Below, piece by piece: positions 9,898 to 18,776 of a stretch of 62,115 bases of DNA. Location of the stretch: NCBI RefSeq assembly GCF_014651055.1, contig NZ_BMWD01000027.1:1-62115 (forward strand). The letters run 5' to 3'. Position numbers and translations under genes: made by a program. Source of the stretch: Streptomyces fructofermentans (GTDB lineage Bacteria > Actinomycetota > Actinomycetes > Streptomycetales > Streptomycetaceae). Below the pieces are notes generated by a model, which saw only the letters and a program-made list of their open reading frames with translations, did no database searches and was not told the origin of the DNA. How positions within the stretch are numbered: position 1 is the stretch's first letter; every line of letters begins with the position of its first letter.

Positions 9898-11852
9898 TTG
9901 TCTGCAGCGACCGCGGAGCCCACGGAGTCCGCCGAACCGGCAGGGGGCGGCGCCGCCTCCGTCGCCCTGGTCGGCGCCGGACCCCGCGGCACCAGTGTCC
10001 TGGAACGCCTCTGCGCCTCCGCACCCGAACTCCTCGCGCCCGGAGCCCGGCTGACGGTGCATGTCGTCGACCCGTCCCCGCCGGGCGCGGGCCGCGTCTG
10101 GCGCACCGGCCAGCCCGGCGAGCTGCTGATGAACACCGTGGCCTCGCAGGTCACCCTGTTCACCGACGAGAGCGTGAGTGCGCGGGCCCGGTGCGGCCCG
10201 GGCCGAGCCTGCACGCCTGGGCCGGCGGCCGGGTCGGCCCGGACGACTACCCGACGCGCGCCCTGTACGGCCACTACCTCGAATGGGTCTTCGCCGAGGT
10301 GGTCCGCGGGGCACCGGCCCCGGTACGGGTCGAGACGCACCGGGCGCGCGCCGTCCGCCTCGACGACACGGGCGGCGGCCGCCAGACCCTCGTGCTCGAC
10401 GACGGCCGCGCCCTCCCGGACCTGGCGGCCGTGGTCCTGGCCCAGGGCCATCTGCCCGCCGCGCCCGACCCGGGGCAGCGGCGCCTGTCCGCGTACGCAG
10501 GCCGGCACGGACTGCGCCACTTCCCGCCCGCCAACCCGGCGGACCTCGACCTGTCCCGCGTGGCCCCCGGGGAGAGCGTCCTGCTGCGCGGACTCGGGCT
10601 CAACTTCTTCGACCACATGGCCCTGCTGACGACGGCCCGCGGCGGACGCCACGTCCCGGGCCCGGCCGGTCTGCGGTACGTGGCCTCGGGCCGCGAGCCC
10701 CGACTGCTGGCCGGGTCCCGGCGCGGCATCCCCCACCAGGCCCGCGGCGACAACGCGAAGGGCGCGTACGGCCGCCACGTCCCCCTCGTCCTGACTCCGG
10801 AGACCGTCGGGCGCCTCCGCCGGCGCGCCGACTCCGGCGACGCCCCCGACTTCCTCGGGGAGATATGGCCGCTGGTAGCCAAGGAGGTCGAGGCCGTCTA
10901 CTACGAGACGCTGCTGGGCCCGGACCGCCCGGCCGCCCGCGGGTTCCGCGCCCGCTTCCTCGCCGTGCCGCACCGCGACCCCCAGGAGGCCGACGTGCTC
11001 GGCGAGTTCGGCGTCCCGGAGGCCGACCGCTGGTCCTGGGAACGGCTCTCGCGTCCATACGGGGACCGGGTCTTCACCGGCCCCGCCGACTTCCGCTCGT
11101 GGCTGCTGGAGCATCTGCGCGAGGACGCCGCGCAGGCCGCCCTGGGCAATGTCCGGGGCCCGCTCAAGGCCGCCCTGGACGTGCTGCGCGACCTGCGCAA
11201 CGAACTGCGGCAGATCGTCGACCACCGCGGACTCCCCGGCACGTCGCGCCGGGACCACCTGGACCGCTGGTACACGCCGCTCAACGCGTTCCTGTCGATC
11301 GGCCCGCCACGGCGCCGCGTCGAGGAGATGGCCGCGCTCGTCGAGGCGGGCGTCCTCGACGTGCTCGGCCCGCGCACGCGGGTGCGGGCCGAGCACGGGG
11401 CCTGGGTGGCGCACTCCCCCGACGTGCCCGGATCGGCGGTCAGGGCGAGCACGCTGATCGAGGCCCGGCTGCCGGAGCCGGACCTGCGGCGGACGGCCGA
11501 CGGGCTGCTCGCCCGGCTGCTGGGGACGGGCCAGTGCCGCCCGCACGCCGTGGACGGCTACGAGACGGGCGGAGTGGACGTGACGCGGCGCCCGTACCGC
11601 CTGATCGACCGCCGCGGGCGGGCCCATCCGGGCCGGTTCGCCCTCGGGGTGCCCACGGAGGGCGTGCACTGGGTGACCGCGGCGGGGGCCCGGCCGGGCG
11701 TGGACTCGGTCACCCTGTCGGACGCCGACGCGGTGGCGCGGGCCGTGCTGCGCGCGGCAGCGGCCCGGCGGGAACCCCCGCCCGGCGACGCCCCCGGGCC
11801 CGCCGGGGAAGCCGGTCCGCGGCCGCGGACGAAGTTCGCGGGCGTCGACTGA
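9898..11852 (+). pseudogene. FAD/NAD(P)-binding oxidoreductase with a one-base frameshift
   Basis: A roughly 651-residue FAD/NAD(P)-binding protein of the NAD_binding_9/HpyO-like group, broken by one frameshift. The first frame (TTG 9898, GGGAG in front) gives a Rossmann start (SVALVGAGPRGTSVLERL) and ends its family match at MNTVASQVTLFTDESVS near 10176. The family match resumes one frame over with VRPGPSLHAWAGGRVGPDDY from about 10188 and runs to the stop at 11850. Restoring one base in the GAGTGCG at 10176-10182 rejoins the frames. The first frame otherwise ends as scrambled sequence at 10629. Codon bias stays normal on both sides, so the lesion is recent or a sequencing error. Function of the family here is unknown. 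An inverted repeat after the stop (11886-11926) ends it. Confidence 0.85.
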
Positions 11853-12209
11853 GGGCTGCGGCCCCCGGCGGACCCGCGGACGGCACCGGAGCCGGAACCG
11901 GCCCCCCGTGCCGGCTCCGGCTCCGGCTCCGGCGCGGTGCCTGGTGGAGCCGCCGGACGAGGTACCGGCCCGGCGTTCGTTCCGATCACCGCCACCGCGT
12001 CGTTGGTACGGGGACGGGGGTCCGACCACTCCCGGGAAACGGCGGCCGGGTGAACATCACGTGGCGAACACACGAGCACCCTGCGGATCCCCTGCCGCAT
12101 CCGAGGCGTACGCTCTATGGCTGTCACAGGCCACCTCCCGCCACTCCCCCGCGACACCGCGGCGGCACGGCTCGGTCGGGGCCCACGGGGGAGACACAGG
12201 GGAGCTCGG
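11853..12209. other. Intergenic gap with terminator and DedA promoter side
   Basis: No gene. The left part holds the terminator hairpin at 11886-11926. The right part, before GTG 12210, contains an AT-richer stretch near 12100-12125 that is a plausible promoter for the DedA gene. Confidence 0.5.
11886..11926 (+). terminator. Hairpin terminator after the FAD gene
   Basis: CCGGAGCCGGAACCGG (11886-11901) pairs with 11911-11926 with one G-T pair around a 9-base loop, 34 bases after the stop at 11852. CCGGCT repeats follow. Confidence 0.65.
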
Positions 12210-12848
12210 GTGCTTGAGAGTGTGGGGTCGCTGTCCGGCAACCCATGGATCTACAGCCAATGGATCTACGCCTTCGTGGCCCTGTCGGTGCTGTTCGACG
12301 TCTTCCTGCCGGTGCTGCCGAGCGGCGTACTGGTCATCACGGCGGCGACCGCCGCGGCCGCGGGCACCGGGGCGGCGACCGAGCACGTGCCGGACATCCT
12401 CTCGCTGATCCTCTCCGCCGCCACCGCCTCGGTCCTCGGCGACCTGGTGGCGTACCGGCTGGCCTGGCGCGGCGGCGACCGGCTGGACCGGGCCATCGCC
12501 CGCTCGCGCCGCCTGACGAGCGCGCAGGAACGTCTCGGCGCGGCCCTCGCACGCGGTGGCGGAGCCCTGGTGGTGCTCGCCCGCTTCGCGCCCGCCGGAC
12601 GCTCGCTCGTCTCCCTGGGCGCGGGCGCGGCGCACCGCAAGGTCCGCGAGTTCCTGCCCTGGTCGATCCTCGCAGGCCTGGCCTGGGCCGCGTACAGCGT
12701 CGCCCTCGGCTACTTCGGCGGCCAGTGGCTGGGCGCGACCTGGCTCGCCGCCGGCGTCTCGCTGCTGGCGCTGTTCGGCGCGGGGGCCGGGGCGGCCTTC
12801 CTCATGCGGCGCCCGTCGCCGGTGGCCGAGGCGGGCCCCGGAGCCTGA
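12210..12848 (+). CDS. DedA-family membrane protein
   Basis: A 212-residue polytopic membrane protein of the DedA/VTT family, whose members are proposed lipid scramblases (undecaprenyl-phosphate or phospholipid recycling). Features: a first membrane region with FDVFLPVLPSGVLVITAA, the VLGDLVAYRLAWRGG stretch, then the family core ARFAPAGRSLVSLGAG and a WSILAGLAWAAYSVALGYFGG helix pair. GTG 12210 is chosen because GGGGAG lies 5 bases ahead; the longer frame from 12117 adds an Arg-rich segment unlike the family. A second, more divergent DedA gene is at 31927. It stands alone. Confidence 0.87.
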   Translation: MLESVGSLSGNPWIYSQWIYAFVALSVLFDVFLPVLPSGVLVITAATAAAAGTGAATEHVPDILSLILSAATASVLGDLVAYRLAWRGGDRLDRAIARSRRLTSAQERLGAALARGGGALVVLARFAPAGRSLVSLGAGAAHRKVREFLPWSILAGLAWAAYSVALGYFGGQWLGATWLAAGVSLLALFGAGAGAAFLMRRPSPVAEAGPGA

Positions 12849-13003
12849 GCCGCCACCGGACGCGGCGCCGCACGAGGAAGGCCGCCCCGGCCACGCCGGT
12901 CACGGCCCGGGCGGCGGTCCCCGGTGGCCCGCCCGGGACGACCGCCCGACCCGCCCCGGGAGGACGCCCGTCCCGGCCGGCCCTCGGCACATGCCCGGCG
13001 CGG

Positions 13004-13240
13004 TCAGCCCGCCCGGCTCGCGGCGGACGCCTGCCCCCGCACCTCCAGACCGTCGAGCAGTTCGGCCGTGGCCTCGGCGATCGCTTCCACCGCGCGGTCG
13101 AACACCTCGCGGTTGTGCGCGGCCGGGGCGCGGAATCCGGAGACCTTGCGCACGTACTGGAGCGCGGCGGCCCGGATGTCCTCCTCCGTGGCCTCTTCGG
13201 GAAGGACGGGCGGTCGGAGTGTCTTGATGCTGCGGCACAT
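13004..13240 (-). CDS. DUF2277 small protein
   Basis: A 78-residue protein matching DUF2277 over its whole length: start MCRSIKTLRPP, then EEDIRAAALQYVRKVSGF and a C-terminal helix FDRAVEAIAEATAELLDGL. The family is small, cytosolic and of unknown function. Length is typical. The leader holds four 20-base repeats (13309-13388). ATG 13240 is followed at once by the conserved Cys-Arg, which fixes the start. Confidence 0.9.
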   Translation of the reverse strand: MCRSIKTLRPPVLPEEATEEDIRAAALQYVRKVSGFRAPAAHNREVFDRAVEAIAEATAELLDGLEVRGQASAASRAG

Positions 13241-13308
13241 GCCTCCAGTCTCGCGCGCGGCACCGACAACGCGACAGGGACTGCGGCGATGCCCCTCGGC
13301 CCCGGGGC

Positions 13309-13388
13309 GGCTCCCCGGACCCGGGAGCGGTTCCCCGGACCCGCGGGCGGTTCCCCGGACCCGGGGGCAGTTCCCCGGACCCGGGGGC
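13309..13388. repeat. Four 20-bp tandem repeats
   Basis: Four head-to-tail copies of GGTTCCCCGGACCCGGGGGC with 1-3 changes each (13309, 13329, 13349, 13369). Each copy carries a CCCCGGACCCGGGG near-palindrome. They fill the space between the YCII gene stop (13439) and the DUF2277 start (13240), both minus strand. Confidence 0.85.
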
Positions 13389-13438
13389 GATCACACGGCG
13401 GCGGGGCGGGACGGTGGGCCAGGGACGCCGGGAAGGGC

Positions 13439-13795
13439 TCAGGCCTCGGTGATCTCCCGGACCTCGGCCGTGACCGTCCAGTGCGCCGGGTGGATCCGCA
13501 GGAACCGCTTGGCCCACTCGACGGCCTCGGCCTTGTCCTCGGCCTCGATGATCGAGTAGCCGCCGACGACCTCCTTGGTCTCGGTGAACGGCCCGTCCGT
13601 GCAGCCGACCTTCCCGCCGGACCAGGTCACGCGGGTCCCCTCGGCCGTGGGCGCGAGACCGGCCGTGTCCAGCATCACCCCGGCCCTGGTGATCTCCTCG
13701 AAGAGCGCTCCCATGCGCTCGTCGAACTCGGGGCCCGGATTGTCCGTGGGGGCGTTCTGCTCGTCGATGCGGACCATCGTCAGGTAGCGCGGCAT
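13439..13795 (-). CDS. YCII-domain (DGPF) protein
   Basis: A 118-residue single-domain YCII-related protein. It carries the diagnostic DGPFTETKEVVGGYSIIE stretch (residues 65-82) and the ferredoxin-like fold expected of the family; many such proteins lie by sigma-70 ECF genes, but no sigma gene is near here. ATG 13795 follows CGAGGAG at 5 bases. The enzymatic role is unknown; a distant YciI-like hydrolase or dehalogenase activity has been suggested for the fold. Confidence 0.9.
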   Translation of the reverse strand: MPRYLTMVRIDEQNAPTDNPGPEFDERMGALFEEITRAGVMLDTAGLAPTAEGTRVTWSGGKVGCTDGPFTETKEVVGGYSIIEAEDKAEAVEWAKRFLRIHPAHWTVTAEVREITEA

Positions 13796-14004
13796 GGTGA
13801 CTCCTCGATCGGGCGGCAGGGCCACTCCCCGCCTCACTCCCTGCGTCGAACGGCCGACGACGGGATCGACGACCCGCCCGGAACTCTTCCCGGAACCGCG
13901 AAAGCGGAAGCCGGACCTGCGCCCCTGCACTCGTTCGCGTGAAGTGCCCCCGAGAACCCCGGATGAACTCGCATCCCAAAATCGAACAGGCGTACCATTG
14001 CCGA

Positions 14005-14337
14005 GTGGCTGCGACCTACGACTTCCCGAGTGACCTCCTGGCCGGTCAGGAGGAGCTGCATCAGGTCCGGGCCGAGCTTCTCGCCCTCCTGAAGCGGCTC
14101 CCCTGGTCGGTCGAGCCCCTGGACGGCTTCACCGACGACCACGGCTGGCGCAAGGTGGAGCGCCCCGCCTCCCCCGGCTGGACCCCCGACGAGCAGGCCG
14201 AGGTGGAGAAGCTCCGCGAGCGGGAGCGGGAGCTGGCCGTGTTCGTGACCTGCCACCGCTTCTGGTCGGAGGTCGCGGCCACCGACACGGTGGAGGCCCG
14301 GATGACCCTCAAGCACGTACAGGAGGGGGAGGCCTAG
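14005..14337 (+). CDS. Conserved small protein of unknown function, probably leaderless
   Basis: A 110-residue soluble protein, acidic and helical (LLAGQEELHQVRAELLALLK; DEQAEVEKLRERERELAVFV), with a central WSVEPLDGFTDDHGWRK segment. I do not recognise a named domain, but composition and codon use are those of a real gene and it looks like proteins common in Streptomyces. GTG 14005 is chosen because a TACCAT -10 box (13993-13998) stops 6 bases before it, the spacing of a leaderless transcript. An upstream ATG at 13963 would place the promoter inside the gene. Confidence 0.7.
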   Translation: MAATYDFPSDLLAGQEELHQVRAELLALLKRLPWSVEPLDGFTDDHGWRKVERPASPGWTPDEQAEVEKLRERERELAVFVTCHRFWSEVAATDTVEARMTLKHVQEGEA

Positions 14338-14499
14338 CCCCGGGCTTCCCAGCGGCCCGCCGGGAAGCGGCACGGGCCGGGCCCCGGCCGCCGACCCCAC
14401 ACGTCGACCACCGGGGCCCGACCCCCGTCTCCCCGACCTTTCCGGCCCTGCTGGTCCCCCTGCTCCCTGCCCCCTGTCCCGTGTCCACTGCCCCCTGCC

Positions 14500-14531
14500 C
14501 CGGTGCCGGACCCGCGGCGGGTCGGCACCGG
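14500..14531 (-). terminator. Hairpin after the Tat-exported protein gene
   Basis: CCGGTGCCGGACCCG (14500-14514) pairs with 14518-14531 with a single bulged base and a 3-base loop. It starts 3 bases beyond the stop codon of the minus-strand gene ending at 14534. Confidence 0.7.
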
Positions 14532-14533
14532 TG

Positions 14534-15928
14534 TCAGACCCGCAGCGGGTTGGTGCGGGTCGCCGCGAGCAGGTACCAGGCGGTGGCGCCGGTGTGGCGG
14601 TACGGGTAGTAGCCGAACCCGAATCCGGTGTCGAGCGGACTGCTCGCCGAGACCAGTCCGGAGCGTTCCGGGAGCGGCCTGTCGCCGACGGTCTGGCCGG
14701 TGCCGAGCAGGTCCTGGGCCCGCTCGGCGGAGGCGAGGAGCCGGCCGGCGCGGGCCTCGTCACCGCGCGCGCCCCGCTCCCGCAGGGCGAGCGCGAGGTG
14801 GGCGGTCCCCTCGAACCAGACGCCGTTGCGGTCCGGCTTGGGCTGGAACTCGGCGATGGGCGCGTCCTCGTCGGCCAGCAGGCTCGCGGAGCTGAAGGTG
14901 ACGCCCTCGTACGTCTGGCCCGCGGGGACCGTGCTGTTCGGACGGTCCGCGTGGTCGGTGACGGCCAGCTCGTCCGCCGCCCAGTCCAGCGAGCGGGCGT
15001 ACGACCGGGTGTCGAGGGCCAGGTACGTCCAGGTCTGGGTGTCCTCGGGGATCGGCGAGGTGTTGACGGTCACCCCGTCGTTGGTGCCCGTGTAGAAGAA
15101 CCCGCCGGTCGGCTCCCACATCCGGCGCACGAAGGCCCTGGCCCTGGCCTGCCGCTCCAGCCACACCCGGTCGCCGGTGAGCCGGGCGAGCCGGCCGAAG
15201 AGGCAGACCAGGTCCGTGTTGTGCTCCGTGGAGGTGAAGGGCAGTTTGCGGTCGGCCCCGTCGACCCCGAACTTGTAGCCCCCGAGGGGTTCGTCGGTAC
15301 GCCCGGTCCGTTCGATCCACGCGCCGATGCGTACGGCGCCGGCGAGGAAGCGGCGGGCCCCGGTCCTGCGGGCGAGCGCGCTCAGCGCGATGCCCGCCCA
15401 GGCCATGTCGCCCACGGCCGTACCCGTGAAGCCGAACTGCGTACCGACGTTGGCGGTGCCGTCCGCCCGGACGAACCCGTCGGGCTGGGGCACGCCGTCG
15501 AAGAAGACGTACGGCCCCACGTTGTAGGCCTGCCGCAGCCGGCCGTCGTCGTACACCGGGTCGTGGATCTGGGCGTAGAGCAGGGCGTCCCCGAGGGCGA
15601 CCGCACGGCGCTCGCCGTCCCGCGTGCGCACCGCCAGGTGGGCCAGGACGGCGAGGGCGTTGTCGTACGTGAACGCGGTGCTGAACAGGCCCGCCTGGTC
15701 GGTGTAGCTCTGGGTCAGCCGGATGTCGCCGAGTTCGGGGCGGGCGTCCATGGCCGCGGCCAGGAAGGCGTGCCCCCGGCGCCTCGCGGAGCCGGCCCCG
15801 GCCGGCCCCTCCGCCCCCGCCGCGTGCGCCGCGCCGCTCCCGGCCGCGGCGAACACCGCGGCTCCGGCGCCGAGTCCGGCGCCGATGAGCGTACGACGGC
15901 TGAACGCACGGCCTTGCCTGCCGGTCAT
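14534..15928 (-). CDS. Tat-exported six-hairpin-like protein, LacI-type controlled
   Basis: A 464-residue exported protein. The start MTGRQGRAFSRRTLIGAGLG is a twin-arginine signal, with a hydrophobic core and AHAA cleavage near residue 36. The mature part is rich in repeated helix pairs and aromatic motifs (YTDQAGLFSTAFTYDNALAV, EHNTDLVCLFGRLARLTGD, WFEGTAHLALAL), the look of an (alpha/alpha)6 toroid as in many glycosidases and lyases. Acidic residues in FTYDNALA and STEHNTD are plausible active-site candidates, but I cannot assign a glycoside hydrolase family. AGGGAG precedes ATG 15928. A LacI-type operator and a good sigma-70 promoter lie just upstream, which supports a carbohydrate-related role. 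No transport or regulator gene is adjacent. Confidence 0.82.
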   Translation of the reverse strand: MTGRQGRAFSRRTLIGAGLGAGAAVFAAAGSGAAHAAGAEGPAGAGSARRRGHAFLAAAMDARPELGDIRLTQSYTDQAGLFSTAFTYDNALAVLAHLAVRTRDGERRAVALGDALLYAQIHDPVYDDGRLRQAYNVGPYVFFDGVPQPDGFVRADGTANVGTQFGFTGTAVGDMAWAGIALSALARRTGARRFLAGAVRIGAWIERTGRTDEPLGGYKFGVDGADRKLPFTSTEHNTDLVCLFGRLARLTGDRVWLERQARARAFVRRMWEPTGGFFYTGTNDGVTVNTSPIPEDTQTWTYLALDTRSYARSLDWAADELAVTDHADRPNSTVPAGQTYEGVTFSSASLLADEDAPIAEFQPKPDRNGVWFEGTAHLALALRERGARGDEARAGRLLASAERAQDLLGTGQTVGDRPLPERSGLVSASSPLDTGFGFGYYPYRHTGATAWYLLAATRTNPLRV

Positions 15929-15963
15929 GGGTCTCCCTGGGAACTACGGGTCCGTTGATGGGT

Positions 15964-15999
15964 GCGCACCGCCTTGAGAGCGCTCTCAAGACGGTGCGC
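15964..15999 (-). promoter_or_regulatory. LacI/GalR-type operator, extended palindrome
   Basis: CTTGAGAGCGCTCTCAAG (15973-15990) is a perfect 18 bp palindrome with the central CG and GAGAGCGCTCTC core typical of LacI/GalR operators. It is nested in a longer palindrome: GCGCACCG (15964-15971) matches CGGTGCGC (15992-15999), with one mismatch pair between. It lies directly downstream of the -10 box, where a bound repressor would block transcription of the gene at 14534-15928. Confidence 0.88.
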
Positions 16000-16003
16000 G
16001 CTC

Positions 16004-16032
16004 ATTGTGCTGGCGCATCCGGGAGGGGTCAA
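16004..16032 (-). promoter_or_regulatory. Sigma-70-type promoter of Tat-exported gene
   Basis: On the minus strand TTGACC (16032-16027) is followed after 17 bases by CACAAT (16009-16004). The transcription start would fall in or beside the operator. Confidence 0.75.
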
Positions 16033-16256
16033 CGCCCTTGACGCATCCGTCTGTTGCGGTCAGGCGCGACCGCGCTGCCGCGTCCGCCGGTTGCAGCGTC
16101 CGGCAACTGCCCCGACCTGCGCGGGTGTTCGCCCCGGCCCGCGACGGGGGCCGATACGGGGAGTCGTACCGGGCGCTCGCGCCGGGCGCTCCGACCAAAC
16201 GCCCGTGGCGGACGCTCACGCCGGGTGGCCGCGCATCGGGGTCGTCGGCGAGGGCC

Positions 16257-16901
16257 TCAGACGCCGCGTCCGGCGCCGCGGTCGGGTGCGCTCATGTCCC
16301 CGGTCGCGGGGATGCCGTCGGCGAGCCCGTAGCGCAGGTACACGGTGCCCTTGGGACCGGCCGCCGGCGGTTCGAGGAGCGTGAGGTTCGTGGGCACCGC
16401 GCCGCCGTCGAACACCTTCTTGCCGACGCCGAGCACGATCGGGTGCACCCACAGGTCCAGCCGGTCGAAGAGCTTCTCCCGCAGCAGTGTCTGCACGAGG
16501 TCCAGGCTTCCGACGACCTTCACGTTCTCGTGCCGGTCGCGGATCTCGCGCACCGCGCCGGCCAGGTCGGGGCCGAGCTGCCTGGACCCGGCCCACGCGA
16601 GGTCGGGCCGTCCGCGGGAGGCCACGTACTTCGGGACGCCGTTGAAGAGCGCGGCGATCTCGTTGTCCGCGCCGCCCTCCTGGTGGGGCCAGTGGGCGGC
16701 GAAGATGTCGTAGGTCCGGCGGCCGAGCAGGAGGGCGTCCGTGCCCTCGTACGCGGCGCCGACCTGCGCCCCGGTCGCCTCGTCCAGCAGGGGCGCCTGC
16801 CAGCCGCCGAACGGGAAGCCGTCCGGGTCCTCCTCGGGGCCTCCCGGCCCCTGCCCGACGAGGTCGAGGGTCGCGAACAGCTCGATGTGGATGAGGCCCA
16901 T
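16257..16901 (-). CDS. Dihydrofolate-reductase-like (RibD C-terminal) reductase
   Basis: A 214-residue member of the RibD C-terminal/DHFR fold family (the yyaP/yjjL-like 'dihydrofolate reductase family'). Core pieces: LIHIELFATLDLVGQG at the start, LLLGRRTYDIFAAHWP near 60, KYVASRG near 95, NVKVVGSLDLVQTLL near 128 and DLWVHPIVLGVGKKVF near 150. These are NAD(P)H-dependent reductases, mostly without a known substrate. GGGAG lies 7 bases before ATG 16901. The C-terminal 20 residues are not conserved. No partner gene is obvious. Confidence 0.88.
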   Translation of the reverse strand: MGLIHIELFATLDLVGQGPGGPEEDPDGFPFGGWQAPLLDEATGAQVGAAYEGTDALLLGRRTYDIFAAHWPHQEGGADNEIAALFNGVPKYVASRGRPDLAWAGSRQLGPDLAGAVREIRDRHENVKVVGSLDLVQTLLREKLFDRLDLWVHPIVLGVGKKVFDGGAVPTNLTLLEPPAAGPKGTVYLRYGLADGIPATGDMSAPDRGAGRGV

Positions 16902-17247
16902 GCCGTGCTCCCGATGAGTTGGTTGTCCCGGTCTACAGGCAGACCCTCGGACCCCCGCGGACTCATCGCCGCCGGGGCCGGGAAATCACGCGGATCGACC
17001 AGGGCGGCGTAACCGGAACGGCGGACGGGGACGGTACGGAGCGGGGGCGGCGGGGGCGGGACCAGAGGCGGAGCCGGGCCGTACCCATGCCGGGGTGGGC
17101 GCGGTCGTACGGAGCCGGGGGCGGAGCCGGTCCCAACGAGCCGGGGCGGACGGGATCGGTCGCGGCGGCCGTGGCGGCGTGCCGGGCCGTCGTGCCGTGG
17201 CGGCGGGCCATGCCGTCGTGCCGTGGCGCCGTCGTGCCCGTACGGGG
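16902..17247. other. Gene-free gap with short direct repeats
   Basis: Lies between two minus-strand genes. No gene is seen. GCCGTCGTGCCGTGGCG recurs around 17187-17231. The right half is the downstream side of the regulator at 17248. Confidence 0.5.
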
Positions 17248-18294
17248 TCACGCTCGCGGACCGTGCCGGGCCGGCGAGGCCCCCTGGAGTGCCTCCTGCC
17301 GGTTCTTGCTGAGCATGGTCTCCCCCATCAGCGTCAGGGTGTGGATGACGGTGTTGCCGTGGCGGTGGCTGGAGATGAGGCCGGCATCGCGCAGGGCCGT
17401 GGTGTGGTGGGTGGCGGTGGCGGGGGTGACTCCGGCCCGCCGGGCGGCCTCGGTAGTCGTCGCCCCGGCGGCGGTGGCCTGCAGGACGGCCGCGCGGGCC
17501 CGGCCCAGCAGCACCTGCAGCGGCGGTGAACCGGCGCCCTCGCCCCCCGTCCTGGGCGGTCCGGTGGGCGTCTCGTGGTGCTGGGAGTAGATGAGGACGG
17601 GAGGCAGCTCCGGGTCCGCCAGGGAGATCGGCCCCTTCCAGCAGAAGTACGACGGTATGAGGAGCAGCCCGCGCCCCGCGAGATGGATCTCGTGCTCCGT
17701 CGGGTACGCGCTGATCTCCAGGCACGGGTGCTTCCACCGGACGGTCGGCCCGAGTCCTTCGAGCAGGCCCTCGGTGCCGCCGTCCAGCAGGTGGCGTGCC
17801 AGCCGTATCCGCTCGGTGTGCAGGCTCTCGCGCACCCACTCCTCGTGCGGCGCGATGACGGTCCGGTGGTAGGCCCGCAGGATGCCCACCAACTCCACGC
17901 GGGCCTCACGCTCCGTCAGCCGGGCGAGCCGGGCCGGCATCCGGGTGACCCGGGCGAGGGCGGCGAGTTCCGCGGCCACCTGGTCCGACGGCGTGCGGAG
18001 GATCGCCTCGAGCCCGGCCTCAAGCCCGGCCGTGCCCTCCAGCGGGGTGAGGAAGTCGGGAAAGTAGGACGCGCGGGGGAAGAGGGGCAGCAGGACCCGC
18101 CGCACCACGTCCTCCAGGCCCGCCTCGCGCAGCCGCTCACGCGCCGGCCCGTACCAGTGCGCGTAGGCCCAGCGGCCCGCGGGGGTCTGGAAGCGGTGCA
18201 GGCTGGAGGCGATCTCCCACAGGGGGTGCGGAGCCGCGGCGACCCGGGTTCTGGCCAGATCCTCGGCCGAGAAGTGGAAGCGAAGCACTGCCAT
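17248..18294 (-). CDS. ArsR-like winged-helix transcription regulator
   Basis: A 348-residue regulator of a type common in Streptomyces. The first 230 residues form a conserved ligand-type domain (LRFHFSAEDLARTRVAAAPH; RWAYAHWYGPARERLREAGL; PCLEISAYPTEHEIHLAGRG). The C-terminal 80 residues carry an ArsR-type winged helix: GRARAAVLQATAAGATTTEA, RRAGVTPATATHHTTALRDA and a hairpin with HRHGNTVIHTLT. Targets are unknown; it is divergent from the carboxypeptidase gene at 18777 and may control that 480-base intergenic region. ATG 18294 is chosen for the GGAAAGG 5 bases ahead and because the family begins near this Leu-Arg-Phe; ATG 18315 is the alternative. Confidence 0.83.
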   Translation of the reverse strand: MAVLRFHFSAEDLARTRVAAAPHPLWEIASSLHRFQTPAGRWAYAHWYGPARERLREAGLEDVVRRVLLPLFPRASYFPDFLTPLEGTAGLEAGLEAILRTPSDQVAAELAALARVTRMPARLARLTEREARVELVGILRAYHRTVIAPHEEWVRESLHTERIRLARHLLDGGTEGLLEGLGPTVRWKHPCLEISAYPTEHEIHLAGRGLLLIPSYFCWKGPISLADPELPPVLIYSQHHETPTGPPRTGGEGAGSPPLQVLLGRARAAVLQATAAGATTTEAARRAGVTPATATHHTTALRDAGLISSHRHGNTVIHTLTLMGETMLSKNRQEALQGASPARHGPRA

Positions 18295-18776
18295 CACCCT
18301 TTCCACCTGCGACATTTCAGCACGTTCGAATGAGCATGACAGGTGTAGGCGAAGGCCGGAGCATGAACTCGCCCTGACCCTGCGGTCTCTGACACACCGT
18401 GAGACCCAGCGTGGAACGCACCGCGTCCCCTCCGCTCCTCCCGACCGGCTCAGAACGGAGAAGGAATCCGATGGTGAAGGCCTCCGGTCCACCGTGTCCC
18501 CCGGCGCGCACGGGCGGCGGATTCACCTTCCCCACCGGCGTGGAGGTGAGGGGCGTGAGCGCCCTCGTCGACGACACTTCACTGTGCGACCACGACGACA
18601 CCCGCCCGGCCTCCGGCCCTCATTGGACCACCGGCGCCACCGGCGTCGAGGACGGCACCGGCTCCGGACCGCGGGCGCCCGCCCGCGAAGTGCGCCCCGG
18701 CGTCGTGCCGTTCCGGCCCGCACACCGACCCCCCGCCCGCACGCGGCACCCGCGCACGTCCCCCCAAGGACTCACG
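18295..18776. other. Divergent control region, possible N-terminal extension
   Basis: Separates the regulator (minus) from the carboxypeptidase (plus). The left 100 bases are AT-richer and should hold the promoters. At 18471 an ATG with GAAGGAATCCG in front opens a frame that runs without a stop into the carboxypeptidase gene; see findings. Confidence 0.5.

Larger units (their letters stand above)
15929..16256. other. Control region of Tat gene; rest empty
   Basis: Holds the promoter (16004-16032) and operator (15964-15999) listed separately. From 16060 to 16256 no gene or clean signal was seen. Confidence 0.6.

Noticed and set aside
12117..12209. Longer start for the first DedA protein
   Set aside because: The extra 31 residues are Arg/Gly-rich with no ribosome site; GTG 12210 has GGGGAG in front.
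13309..13388. CRISPR-like array
   Set aside because: Units are head to tail without spacers; it is a simple minisatellite. The same holds for 1852-1923 and 19570-19628.
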